From Acidobacteriota bacterium (lineage in GTDB: Bacteria; Acidobacteriota; Terriglobia; Bryobacterales; Bryobacteraceae), in contig JAPKZA010000273.1 in assembly GCA_026394015.1 (NCBI GenBank), positions 130,291 through 181,613 of the forward strand: DNA of 51,323 nt, given 5' to 3'. The stretch's first letter is position 1, and each line of letters begins with the position of its first letter. The notes under the pieces are model-generated. The model saw only the letters and a program-made list of their open reading frames with translations. It ran no database searches and had not been told where the DNA came from. Made by a program: the position numbers and the translations under genes. Shown one piece after another: positions 37,918-46,952 of this stretch.

Positions 37918-39560
37918 CGAGTCAACAAAAGGTTCCAGCTGATGCAGTCGGCGAGGGTGTCCGGCTCGACCGGCAACAAAGCGCCGGAGACGTCCTCCAC
38001 CCGCTGCACCTTGAGCCCCAATTTAGCGAGCTCTTCATACCATTGTAGCGGTTCGATTCCGGCGCGCCGCAGGTGCCCCGGGGCGAACTCGACAAAGATC
38101 CGTACGGCCGGGTTGCGCCCGAGGATCCCCGTCATGCCACGGAGAACGAAGGGCTCGCTGCCTTCGGCGTCGATCTTAATGACGTCGATCCGGGGTTCGT
38201 CGGCCAGCGCCGCGTCCAGGGTGACCGTTTCGACGCTCAATGCCTCGCCCGGGGCGGCGCCTCCGAACAGCGAATTGTGCCCGGAGTTTGCGGGGTACGC
38301 GGTAAAGTTTGCCGTGCCGGCTTGGTCAGAGATCGCGCGATGATCGAGCCGCGCCACGCCGGATTCGAGAAATCCATTCACCTGCACGTTGTCGCGGAGC
38401 AGGGCGAACGTCTTCGGCGTCGGCTCGAAACTGTAAACGCGGCCGTGGCCGGAAAGTTGGCGCAGGGCGAACAGCGTATAGATGCCGATGTGGGCCCCGA
38501 TATCGACCACCACCATGCCCGGTTGGATGAAGCTGGCGAACAGGCGCGTCATGCCCGGTTCCGGCAGACCACGGAGCGCGTAATACGCCCCCAAGCGCCA
38601 CTCTTGACTCGGCACGCCGAGCAGCAGCCCATCGACTTCGGTGACGATGACGTCGGGGCCGGCCTGAAAAACGGGGGACCTCTGTTGGCGCCGGATGTCG
38701 GCGATACTTTCGCGGAGGGCTTGGTTTTCGCGGCGCAACTGCTCCAGTTGCGCGTTGTTGTGCTGAGTCGCGTCCGTCAGGGATCTGATCATTGCGCGGT
38801 GTTGGCTACCCTCCTCGACGAGTGCGCCGAGCACGGCGACCCGCTGTTGGCGGCCTTCTTCGGCGAATGCTTCGAGCACGGCCGCGCGGTGTTTGCGGCC
38901 TTCTTCGGCCACCACGCCCTGCCGAAGGAAACTCGCTTGCGCCTGGCTCGCCTGCTGCACCCCGTTCTCTCGGACGAGCGCCGTCAGCTCGGCTTGCTTG
39001 ATCACGAGATCAGCGACGTACCGATCGACTTTGTCCGAGATGGTGAACAAAGTATGGTCGAGTTTGCTGATGTTGCGCTCGGCCTGAATCGCACTCTCCT
39101 GCATCACGTAGTCGAGCTTGAGTTCGATGGACTCAACGCGGCTCACGCGCAGGAAAAATTCAAACAACCGTCTGGACCGATTCCAGACCGACAGTTTCAG
39201 GCCCGCTACCCAACGGGCGCCGGGTACGAGCCGGCCCTCCTGGCTACGGTCCCAAAGGCCGACGTATCGCCTACCGCCGCTCTTGGCCTCGGCCGATTCG
39301 ACGAGCTGAAGAATCATGGCGCGGCGCGAAAAATGGTTGCGCAACAGCTCGCGGTAGTGAACAAAGCCCCCGACGTCGCACTCCCGGCCCAGGATGCGCA
39401 AATAGCTCTCGCGAACGAAGCTGGCGTCGTCGGCGATGGCGAGCAGGGGCGCCAAATCGACCGTGGTGGAAGCAGACGCGGCCGGGCTGGCGGGCACATT
39501 CTCCGCTGGTCCGAGCTTCTCGACGAGGCGACGCTTAATTACCGCTGCGTTGAAATCCAA
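37914..39560 (-). CDS. FkbM family methyltransferase with N-terminal DUF4214 and coiled coil
   Basis: The 548-residue protein has three parts. Residues about 45-110 are DUF4214-like (SFVRESYLRILGRE, then FVHYRELLRNHF). About 150-290 is a long coiled coil with repeats such as EEGRKHRAAVLEAFAEEGRQ. From about 310 a FkbM methyltransferase follows, with VVVDIGAHIGIYTLFAL and VYSFEPTPKTFALLRDNV (the SAM-binding DxGAHxG block) and DVIKIDAEGSE. It probably O-methylates a sugar of the glycan or caps the chain. The start is TTG 39560; no ATG fits. A coiled-coil ruler linking a methyltransferase to chain-length control resembles WbdD-like termination; that analogy is inference. Confidence 0.85.
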   Translation of the reverse strand: MDFNAAVIKRRLVEKLGPAENVPASPAASASTTVDLAPLLAIADDASFVRESYLRILGRECDVGGFVHYRELLRNHFSRRAMILQLVESAEAKSGGRRYVGLWDRSQEGRLVPGARWVAGLKLSVWNRSRRLFEFFLRVSRVESIELKLDYVMQESAIQAERNISKLDHTLFTISDKVDRYVADLVIKQAELTALVRENGVQQASQAQASFLRQGVVAEEGRKHRAAVLEAFAEEGRQQRVAVLGALVEEGSQHRAMIRSLTDATQHNNAQLEQLRRENQALRESIADIRRQQRSPVFQAGPDVIVTEVDGLLLGVPSQEWRLGAYYALRGLPEPGMTRLFASFIQPGMVVVDIGAHIGIYTLFALRQLSGHGRVYSFEPTPKTFALLRDNVQVNGFLESGVARLDHRAISDQAGTANFTAYPANSGHNSLFGGAAPGEALSVETVTLDAALADEPRIDVIKIDAEGSEPFVLRGMTGILGRNPAVRIFVEFAPGHLRRAGIEPLQWYEELAKLGLKVQRVEDVSGALLPVEPDTLADCISWNLLLTR

Positions 39561-39569
39561 GCGACTAGT

Positions 39570-40304
39570 CTAACGCGGAGCTTCGGCACTTTGCAGCGAG
39601 TGCTCATATTCGGCGCAGACTTCCGCCAACGCCCCGTCCCGCACGATCCGGCCCTGTTCGAGCCAGATGGCGCGCTCGCACAGGCTGGCGACGATACTGT
39701 GCACATGCGAAGCGCAGAGAATCGTTTTGCCCTGGGAGCGGTACTCTTTCATCCGGTCGAAACATTTCTGCTGGAAGCGATCGTCGCCGACGGCGAGAAT
39801 CTCGTCGATCAGCAGGATTTCGGGGTCCGCGTGGACGGCAATGCCGAAAGCCAGCCGCAGCCACATGCCGCTCGAATAGGTCCGCAGGGGGTCGTCAATA
39901 AACTCCTCCAGCTCTGAGAACTCGACGATCGAGCCAAAGCGGCGGGTGGTTTCCAGGCGCGAAAGTCCGCTTAGCGAGGCGTTGAGAAACACGTTTTCCC
40001 GACCCGTGAGATCGGGATGGAAGCCGGTGCCGAGCTCGAGTAAGGCTGTCAGATGGCCTTCGGTACGGAGAGTACCCGTGGTCGGCGGGACCACGCCCGA
40101 AATGAGATTGAGCAGCGTACTCTTGCCCGCTCCGTTGCGGCCCAGGATCGCCACCGACTCACCGTGCCGAACCGACAGAGTGATGTTGGACAGAGCCGTG
40201 AAGCGGTCGGGCCGCAAGCGACGGAGCCACCCGCTGGTCTGCAACGGAAACGATTTCGTTACCCCTTGGAGCTCGATACTGAATGGCGAAGACGGACTTT
40301 TCAT
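39570..40304 (-). CDS. ABC transporter ATPase, Wzt/KpsT-like polysaccharide exporter subunit
   Basis: The 244-residue ATPase has Walker A GRNGAGKST at 55-63, the signature YSSGMWLRLAFGIA, Walker B ILLIDEILAVGD, and the H-loop in ILCASHVHS. These match the ABC subunits of polysaccharide exporters (Wzt, TagH, KpsT). The length matches forms without the C-terminal carbohydrate-binding domain. The permease (Wzm) that it needs is not in the window; it may lie elsewhere. It is flanked by glycosyltransferase and FkbM genes with 9-10 bp gaps. Confidence 0.92.
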   Translation of the reverse strand: MKSPSSPFSIELQGVTKSFPLQTSGWLRRLRPDRFTALSNITLSVRHGESVAILGRNGAGKSTLLNLISGVVPPTTGTLRTEGHLTALLELGTGFHPDLTGRENVFLNASLSGLSRLETTRRFGSIVEFSELEEFIDDPLRTYSSGMWLRLAFGIAVHADPEILLIDEILAVGDDRFQQKCFDRMKEYRSQGKTILCASHVHSIVASLCERAIWLEQGRIVRDGALAEVCAEYEHSLQSAEAPR

Positions 40305-40314
40305 GAAAACACGC

Positions 40315-41355
40315 TTACTCCGCGGTCAGAGTCGCTATAACATGTTCCCACGTCAGGCCCATGTTTTGAATGAGATCGTATCCCGCCCGGCCCCAGCCCC
40401 GCGCGGCGGAGCGGTCTTCATAGAGCCGATCCATCGCTTCGGCCAGGCTTTGGGCGGTGGGCTCGGCGACCAAGCCGGTTTCGCCGTGGCGCACAATTTG
40501 CAGAATCCCCCCGGAATCGGAGGTCGTAATCACAGCCTTGCCCGAATAAAACGCCTCCATCGTGACGTAGCCGTAGGAGTCCTCATCGAAGGGGATGTAG
40601 GCGGCGCCGAGCGAGTCGGCGAAGTAGGCGGCTTTCCCTTCTTCGGAGATGAAGCGGTCGATGACGGTAACGCGACTCGCCAGGTTGAACTTCCGGATGA
40701 GCTGTTCAATCTGTTGGGCGTCGCCTTCGGCTTCGGACTTTCCGGCGACCACGAGTCGAACCTCGGTCCGTACGTGCCTCATGGCCTCCACGAGCAGATG
40801 CTGACGCTTGGAGGTGGTGATGCGGCCGGCGCAGAAGATGTAGCCTCCGGGCTCGCCGAAGCGGAAGTGGCTGGTTTCGAGCAGGGGCGGATAGAGGACC
40901 TCCGACGGGATCTGGTTGAATCGCCGGAGCCGGTCCGAGGTGGTGGCGGAGTTCGTGTAGATCCGGCGGGCCTCGCGCAGATAGGTGTTGTCCGCTTCAA
41001 TGATGCTGCGGCGGACGGAGAGATTCTCGGCGGTCTCCTCCATCCCCTGATAGGGCGTTCCCCAGAGATCGTAGACCTGCCGAAACTGGTGGACGAGCCA
41101 GAGAAATTTGTTGTCGTGGGGGAGGTAGTAAGCCGGGAATTTGAAGGCGATCACCCGGTCGACATTCTGCAGGCGCATCAGCCGGCAGGCCAACATGCTG
41201 TCCAGAATCTTGGTGGGCGGCTCCCAGCGGAAGGGGATGCGAACGAGCATGGCTTCGTGGCCAAACTCGATCAGTTTTTGCGTCAGAGCCTCGGCGAGGT
41301 GTTCGGCCCCGCCGCGCACAAACGGGACGCAGTTGTTGGCGACGAGGATCTTCAT
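40315..41355 (-). CDS. Family 4 glycosyltransferase
   Basis: A 346-residue GT-B enzyme beginning MKILVANNCVPFVRGGAEHL. FCAGRITTSKRQHLLVEAMR is the donor-domain start and FDEDSYGYVTMEAFYSGKAV the E-x7-E block, with GGILQIVRHGETG after it. It is clearly a paralogue of the next gene upstream (same FPSYLLRHPKK/FPAYYLPHDNK, HQFR/HHHRGAYDLWGT context), so a tandem duplication is likely. Its ATG overlaps the upstream stop (ATGA). Donor sugar is unknown. Confidence 0.9.
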   Translation of the reverse strand: MKILVANNCVPFVRGGAEHLAEALTQKLIEFGHEAMLVRIPFRWEPPTKILDSMLACRLMRLQNVDRVIAFKFPAYYLPHDNKFLWLVHQFRQVYDLWGTPYQGMEETAENLSVRRSIIEADNTYLREARRIYTNSATTSDRLRRFNQIPSEVLYPPLLETSHFRFGEPGGYIFCAGRITTSKRQHLLVEAMRHVRTEVRLVVAGKSEAEGDAQQIEQLIRKFNLASRVTVIDRFISEEGKAAYFADSLGAAYIPFDEDSYGYVTMEAFYSGKAVITTSDSGGILQIVRHGETGLVAEPTAQSLAEAMDRLYEDRSAARGWGRAGYDLIQNMGLTWEHVIATLTAE

Positions 41356-42395
41356 GAGAGCATCCGGTCGAGCACATGGTCCCAGGAAATGCCGAGTTCC
41401 CGCATCCGAACGATCCCGGCTTCGCCCATGGCCTGGGTTCGGGCGCGATTGGTGTAAAGCTCGTCGAGAGCGGCCGCGATGGCGACGGGTTCCGGCGCCG
41501 CGATGAGACCGTTGCGCCCGTCGACGATCAACTCGAGCGTGCCGCCGGAGTCGGCCGTCGTGAGAACAGCCTTACCGGACTGATGGGCCTCGAGGCTGGG
41601 GTAGCCGTAGGAGTCCTCGTCGACCGGGAAGTAGGCGGCGGCCAGGCACTCGGCGAAGAGCTTGCACTTGCGGTTTTCGTCGATCCAGTCGTCGAAAATA
41701 GTCACCCGATCCTTCAATTTATGGCGGTGCACGAGGGCGTGGAGTTCGTCGACGTAAGCGGACGAGTCTGGGTCAGCCTTGCCGGCGATGAGGAGTTTGA
41801 CGTCGGTGCGAACGTGCCGCATCGCTTCAATGGCGAGCCACTGCCGCTTGTGATGAACGAGGCGATTGAGATAAAGAACGGTGTCGCCATAGCCCGCGCA
41901 ATTGTAGTTCGCCGCCTGGGGCAGCGGCGGATAGAGGACCTCGGCGTCGATCGAGTTGTACTGTTTCAGGCGTTTGGCGACGACCTTCGAATTGCTGAAA
42001 ACGCGATGGCATTCCGATAGCCCAAGGCGGTCGGCGTTCATGATGGAATCGCGAATGCGGGTGCCTTCCGGGGTCAGCGGGATGTCCTGGTAGCAGGTTC
42101 CCCAAAGGTCATAGGCACCGCGGTGATGGTGAATGAACCAGACGACTTTTTTAGGGTGGCGGAGCAGGTAGCTCGGGAAGCGAATGGTGATGAGGCGGTC
42201 GCCGTGTTCGGTGAGATCAAGCAGCCGAAGGGCGGTCATCTGCTCCATTAGCTCCTCGTGGTGGGACGAAAAGGGAAACTTCAGGACCTCAACTTCATGA
42301 CCGGCGCGGGCGAGTTCATCGGCGAGGGAATCGACGATGACGGTGTAGCCGCCGTAGAGAAAGGGCACGACGGTGCTGGCCACGATGATCTTCAG
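41352..42395 (-). CDS. Family 4 glycosyltransferase, probable CTG start
   Basis: GT-B enzyme, paralogue of the gene downstream. YLNRLVHHKRQWLAIEAMRH and DEDSYGYPSLEAHQSGKAVL are the donor-site blocks. A GTG at 42383 starts MASTVVPF, but the downstream paralogue starts MKILVANNCVPF. Reading from CTG 42395 gives LKIIVASTVVPF, an exact alignment, with GGAGG five bases before the CTG. That start also overlaps the previous stop (CTGA). So CTG is the likely initiator, giving 347 residues; GTG 42383 has no Shine-Dalgarno at a proper distance. Confidence 0.88.
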   Translation of the reverse strand: MKIIVASTVVPFLYGGYTVIVDSLADELARAGHEVEVLKFPFSSHHEELMEQMTALRLLDLTEHGDRLITIRFPSYLLRHPKKVVWFIHHHRGAYDLWGTCYQDIPLTPEGTRIRDSIMNADRLGLSECHRVFSNSKVVAKRLKQYNSIDAEVLYPPLPQAANYNCAGYGDTVLYLNRLVHHKRQWLAIEAMRHVRTDVKLLIAGKADPDSSAYVDELHALVHRHKLKDRVTIFDDWIDENRKCKLFAECLAAAYFPVDEDSYGYPSLEAHQSGKAVLTTADSGGTLELIVDGRNGLIAAPEPVAIAAALDELYTNRARTQAMGEAGIVRMRELGISWDHVLDRMLS

Positions 42396-42989
42396 CGCAG
42401 CCTCCGGGTGGCTGGTACGCCAATCATCACCGAGTTTGGTTCGATGGGTCCAATGACGACTCCGCCGGCACCGACGGTGGCCCAGGAACCGATATTCACG
42501 CCCGGTATTGCGCTGGATCCGGCGGCGAGAAACGCCCCTTCACCAACCGTGACGTTGCCAGCCAGGTGAGCGCCGGGCGCAATGTGAGCGCAGGCTCCAA
42601 TGCGGCCATCGTGGTCGACTGAGGAGGCGGTGTTGAGGATGGCTCCATCGCCGATGGCGGAGTCTACGTTAACGACCGCGCCGGGCATGATGGCGATGGC
42701 GGAGCCGAGCGTCGTGCGGGGGGAGACGACGGCGTGGCGACTGATGGCGTTGGGGCATGCGATAGCGAATGCGGTTACTGCCGATGGCGGGAAAGGCGTG
42801 GGTGACGCCACTGGCGAGGATGGCCGGCAAGGCGTCATCGTCGCCGAGGTAGGGGTAGTGGAACAGCGGTAGGGCGGAGGAGAGCGAGGTGTAGCCGGCG
42901 ATGTCGAATGCTGCTGTTTCTTCGAAGATCTCGACAATGACTTTGGCGTGACCTCCGGATCCAATTATGACGAGGCTAGGCTTCTGCAT
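42392..42989 (-). pseudogene. NeuD-like sugar O-acyltransferase, frameshifted with an internal deletion
   Basis: The N-terminal Rossmann-like part (ATG 42989) reads MQKPSLVIIGSGGHAKVIVE, then HYPYLGDDDALPAILASGVT, and AFPAIGSNRIR. The C-terminal left-handed beta-helix is in another frame: ACPNAISRHAVVSPRTTLGS, then NTASSVDHDGRIGACAHIAP and GVPATRRLR. NeuD-type acetyltransferases have a stretch of roughly a dozen or more residues between AIGSNR and PNAIS that is missing here. The break is near 42755-42776. So deletion plus frameshift, not a single-base error. It would be the first gene of the glycan operon. Confidence 0.7.
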
Positions 42990-42998
42990 GCGACCGAA

Positions 42999-43029
42999 TT
43001 TCACTCTAGCATGGGAGGCCGTGTATACT
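42999..43029 (+). promoter_or_regulatory. Possible promoter of tRNA-Thr
   Basis: TATACT at 43024-43029 is a good -10, about 22 bases before the tRNA. A weak -35 (TTTCAC, 42999-43004) lies 19 bp upstream. It is within the 61-bp gap shared with the divergent broken acetyltransferase. Confidence 0.35.
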
Positions 43030-43050
43030 AGAAATTGTCTGCCTTTGGGT

Positions 43051-43126
43051 GCCACCCTAGCTCAGTTGGTAGAGCGTCTGATTCGTAATCAGAAGGTCGC
43101 CAGTTCGATCCTGGCGGGTGGCTCCA
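43051..43126 (+). tRNA. tRNA-Thr(CGT)
   Basis: Acceptor GCCACCC (43051-43057) pairs with GGGTGGC (43116-43122). CTCAGTTGGTAGAG is the D-arm; TCTGATTCGTAATCAGA is the anticodon arm with anticodon CGT, reading ACG; and CCAGTTCGATCCTGG is the T-arm. CCA is encoded (43124-43126). It lies between two broken genes. Confidence 0.97.
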
Positions 43127-43190
43127 GACTTTTTGTACGGTGTTTCCGAACGGCGTCGATACGCCTGCTAGGATAGCGCGGTACACGAAG

Positions 43191-44891
43191 ATGAAATCTG
43201 GATGGCTGAAGAGTCGGCCGTCGTCCAGGGTCCTCTGGACGATCGGCGTTGGTCTGGCTCTCATCGCCAGTGGACTGGTGATCGCGTCGCAGTGGGACCA
43301 AACGCGCCATCGGGTCTTCCGCATGGGCTATCTGCATCAGCCCCCGGCGCAGTTTGTTGATTCCCAGGGGAGGATATCCGGTCCCGTCCCCGAAGGTCCC
43401 GCCGTTGGCTTCCGAAAGAACCAGGTCGGTCGGCCGCTTCCCTCCGATTGGACCGGCATTCGCCTGGCCCGGGGGCGTGGCCGCCAGTCTGAGGCCTGGG
43501 CCGCGGTCATCACACCAAGCTCGACGGAGGTGCTCGCGCAGGACCAGATCGCCGCCTTTGCGGCCTTCTGCCGAGGCGAAGCCGACGCGGCCCTGGTGGC
43601 CGAAGGCATGAGCGACGGGGTGTTGTCCGCCAAGCCGGAAGCCTGTGGACAACGCAAGGTTGGTCTCCACACGAAGCCAACCTGGGTCGTGCTCTTCGGC
43701 ATCGCCGCGAAACCCACCGACCGCGGCGCGGTGCAGGCCGCCGAACGGATCCGCGAAGAGATGAGCGCCATGATCCGCTCCGGTCGCTTCGCCTCTATTC
43801 CTTTCAACTGGGGTTTGGTCACCTCCAGCCAGCTCTTCACCATCTCGGAGTTCATCGAAGCCGGGCGGCGGACCCGACAACTCTGGTGCGGCCTTTCCGC
43901 GCTGGGGCTCAGCTGGCAGACGCTGCGGCTGCGCCGCGCCCGGGCCGCCGCCGAAAGCGCGAACCGTGCGAAATCCGCACGCCAATTAACGGCGTCCTCG
44001 GTATGGCCGAGTTGCTGCGGCAAACGAGCCTTTCCGCTGAACAACATGAACTTGCTCGTACCATTCGTGAGTCCGGCCAAGCGCTTCTTGAACTCCTCAA
44101 CGACATTCTCGATCTGGCAAAAGTCGAGTCCGGCAAGCTCGAACTCCGCCCGGGACCGGTCTGCCCTGCAAACCAACTCCACGAAATCGAACGCCTTTTC
44201 CGCGCGCAACGGCGGAGAAAGGCATCGCCCTGCGCGTCGAATCCGCCCCCGGCTCAAACGTCGCCGTGCTCGCCGATGAGCTGCGACTGCGGCAGGTCCT
44301 CGCCAACCTTGTCAGCAATGCGGTGAAGTTCACAGATCAGGGCGAAGTCCTGCTGCGCCTTACCGTCGACACCGATCAGGCTCGCCTCTTCGACGTCTTT
44401 ACCCAAGCCGAAGAAGACGCCTCGGCCCGACGGGGCGGTTCCGGGCTGGGACTCGCCATCTGCCGCCGACTCGTCGAACTCATGGGTGGGACGATCTCCG
44501 TCGCCGCCACGTTCGGGCAGGGTTCCACCTTTTCCGTAGCGATCCCCTTGGTCCTCTCCGCGCTTCCCGTTCCGGCTTCTGTCCTCCCCGAGGCTGCTCG
44601 ACGACGCTCGCCACCAACGGTGAGAACGCCCTGGTGATCATCCTGATGGACTGGCAGATGCCCGGCATGGACGGCGTCACCGCGGCTCGCATCCTGACCG
44701 AACGCTGGGCTGACCACGAACGCATCCCCATTGTCGCGATCACCGCCAACGCCATGCAGGGCGACCGCGAAACGTGTCTGGCCGCCGGAATGTCCGACTA
44801 CCTCACCAAACCCATCGACTTGGCCAAACTCGCCGAGGCGATCGAACGTTGGGCCCTTACCAGTGCATCACCTGGCCTCCGTCGACGTTGA
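43191..44891 (+). pseudogene. Hybrid sensor histidine kinase degraded by several short deletions
   Basis: Pieces in three frames still spell a hybrid kinase. MKSGWLKSRP and a membrane helix open it, followed by a solute-binding-protein-like sensor (RMGYLHQPPAQFVDSQGRIS). ESANRAKS leads to [17 protein letters not shown] (HisKA), but the EFLANMSH between them is gone, with the acceptor His. A one-base shift lies near 44205-44216. HATPase has [20 protein letters not shown] and GGSGLGLAICRRLVELMGG, but the DxGxG region between is missing. The receiver keeps ILMDWQMPGMDGV and the terminal TKPIDLAKL, but lacks its acidic N-terminus. The end overlaps the convergent SDR by 35 bp. Confidence 0.8.
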
Positions 44892-45612
44892 TCGTCTGCC
44901 CGGTCACCGCCGACGCCCGCGACGACGAAAGAAACGCCACCATGTCCGCGATCTCCGCCGGCTCCTGCCAACGGGCTAACGGCGCCACGGCCTTGATCTT
45001 CTCCGCCGCCCATTCCTCGTAGGTCCGGCGCAGCGCCTCCGGCTGCTGGTCGTGCCACGCCTGCCAAACCGCCTGGTTCAGCGGTGTCTTCACCATCCCG
45101 GGGTTCACCGTGTTCACCCGCACCCCGTAACCCGCCAAGTCCTTCGCCAGGCACTGCGCGAAGTTGATGTTAGCCGCCTTGCTCGCCGAATACGGCGGGT
45201 CCGTCTGCGACCCGATCTGCCCGGCCACCGACCCGATGAAGACCATCGTCCCCATGCGCCGCTCCATCATGCCCGGGGCCAACGCTTGGGCCACGTGCAG
45301 CATCCCCATGATGTTCACTTCCAGCACCCGGCTCCAATCCCCAGCCGCCAAATTCAAAAACGGAAATCCAAATTTACCCGAACCCATCGCCGCCGCATGA
45401 ACCAAATGCCGCACCGGCCCCAGCCGGCTCTCGGTTTCCCGCAGCGCCTCCGCGACGGACTCGGCCGAACTCACGTCCACCTTCCCCGGCCCGTTCCGGT
45501 CCCAAATTGCCACTCGGCAACCTTCTCGCTCGAACGCGTCCACGCACGCCCGCCCAATGCCGCTCGCCCCGCCGGTGACGACGGCCACATGCCCGCTTAA
45601 GTCTAAGTCCAT
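44857..45612 (-). CDS. Short-chain dehydrogenase/reductase
   Basis: A 251-residue classical SDR with TGGASGIGRA (residues 14-23), HAAAM where many have NNAG, the catalytic YSASKAA near 155, and VTGQTINVDGGQVMHW at the end. It is FabG-like; the substrate is unknown. It is the last gene of the right-hand operon, 9 bp after the ankyrin gene. Its 3' end is antisense to the end of the broken kinase. Confidence 0.92.
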   Translation of the reverse strand: MDLDLSGHVAVVTGGASGIGRACVDAFEREGCRVAIWDRNGPGKVDVSSAESVAEALRETESRLGPVRHLVHAAAMGSGKFGFPFLNLAAGDWSRVLEVNIMGMLHVAQALAPGMMERRMGTMVFIGSVAGQIGSQTDPPYSASKAANINFAQCLAKDLAGYGVRVNTVNPGMVKTPLNQAVWQAWHDQQPEALRRTYEEWAAEKIKAVAPLARWQEPAEIADMVAFLSSSRASAVTGQTINVDGGQVMHW

Positions 45613-45621
45613 CCGAACAGT

Positions 45622-46950
45622 CTAACGGTTCGCTTCGGCCATTACCTTGCGAAACGCCGCCATCGTCACATCGGACGGCTTATAGTTGCCGAACCGATAG
45701 CCTTCGGCGATCCGCATCGGGGTCCAACCGAACTTGTTCTTGCGGTCCCACACTTCACGCTTGGCCCCGCGCTGGGCCAGAAGCAGAACGGCGCCGGGCA
45801 GGTTCTTATACGCCGCGCCGTGCATCGCCGTCTCGCCGTTCTGGTCGACGGCGTCGATATCGTTGCCTAACTCCAGCGCCAATTCGAGTGCCTGTACCAC
45901 TTCGGCCTCGGTTCCGGCATCCTCGCCTGGAGAGCGCGTCCCTAACCCGGCGGCGGCCATCAACGGCGTCGAACCGTTCTCGTTCGGCAGTTTCGGATCC
46001 GCACCCAGCTTGACCAACTCCCGCATCAGTTCGGCGTCGGCGGTTCGCGCGGCCAGGAAGAACGCCGTTCCGCCGGCGGTATTCAGGCCGGTCAAGCCGA
46101 CGCTGATCTTCTTCGTCATCCGCGCGTTCACGTTCGCGCCCTTGGCCACCAGCTTCCGCACAAGCTCCAAGCTGGTCATATTGCCGGACCCATCCGGCGC
46201 TGGATCGTTGTCCCCGCCGCCCGGCTTCCTCACCCACGTCACCACGTGCAGCGCCGCGTATCCCGGCCCGTCCGCGTTCGGGTTGGCCCCGGCTTCGAGC
46301 AGCAACGCCGCGAGCTCGTAGTGAGCATTCAAGGTGGCCAGAATCAGCGCCGAAGTGCCCGCCCGCGGAGACCGCGCCGGTGCCGCGCGCCGACCTCCGG
46401 TCGGCGTCGTATCGTTCCCGTCCGCCCCGGCCTTCAGCAGCGCTTTCACCGCCCCGATGTGACCTTCCCGCACCGCGAACAGCAGCGCGGTATAGCCCGA
46501 GTCGAGCCGATCGCCCACCTCGGCCCCGGCCTTCACCAGCTCTTCGATCACGCCGACGTTGCCTTCGGCTGCCGCCCAGTGCAACGCCGTCTGCCCCTGC
46601 TTCTTTTCCTTACCCTTGACGTTGGCGCCCTTGGCCAGCAGCGCCCGAACGGCTTCGACGCTGCCCGTCCGCGCGGCTGTCATCAGCGCAGTTTCGCCGC
46701 CCGGCAGCTCGGCGTTCGGGTCAGCCCCGGCTTCGAGCAAGCGCGCCACCATCTTGCCGTTGCCGTTGGTGCAAGCGAGGGCGAGGGCGGTGACGCCGTA
46801 GCGGTTGGCGGCCTTCACGTCTTCGCCGGCGCGGAGCAACTGCTCGACCGCCGCCATGTCGTCCCGATGCGCGGCCCGATGCAGAGCCGTCGTTCCGTCG
46901 GCGGCCAGCAGGCCGCCCGCCACTACCAATCCAATGGCCCAGCGTCGCAT
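45622..46950 (-). CDS. Secreted ankyrin-repeat protein
   Basis: The 442-residue protein has a signal-like N-terminus (IGLVVAGGLLAADG), then about nine to eleven ankyrin repeats (TALHRAAHRDDMAAVEQLLR; QTALHWAAAEGNVGVIEELV; NGSTPLMAAAGLGTR). Ankyrin repeats bind proteins. With only 2 bp to the DUF1552 gene upstream it belongs to that operon. Export and protein-protein contact in the periplasm are inferred. Confidence 0.9.
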   Translation of the reverse strand: MRRWAIGLVVAGGLLAADGTTALHRAAHRDDMAAVEQLLRAGEDVKAANRYGVTALALACTNGNGKMVARLLEAGADPNAELPGGETALMTAARTGSVEAVRALLAKGANVKGKEKKQGQTALHWAAAEGNVGVIEELVKAGAEVGDRLDSGYTALLFAVREGHIGAVKALLKAGADGNDTTPTGGRRAAPARSPRAGTSALILATLNAHYELAALLLEAGANPNADGPGYAALHVVTWVRKPGGGDNDPAPDGSGNMTSLELVRKLVAKGANVNARMTKKISVGLTGLNTAGGTAFFLAARTADAELMRELVKLGADPKLPNENGSTPLMAAAGLGTRSPGEDAGTEAEVVQALELALELGNDIDAVDQNGETAMHGAAYKNLPGAVLLLAQRGAKREVWDRKNKFGWTPMRIAEGYRFGNYKPSDVTMAAFRKVMAEANR

Positions 46951-46952
46951 GG

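Noticed and set aside
38073-39917. 614-codon plus-strand frame through the FkbM gene
   Set aside because: Antisense to FkbM and ABC genes, without any domain or ribosome-binding site.
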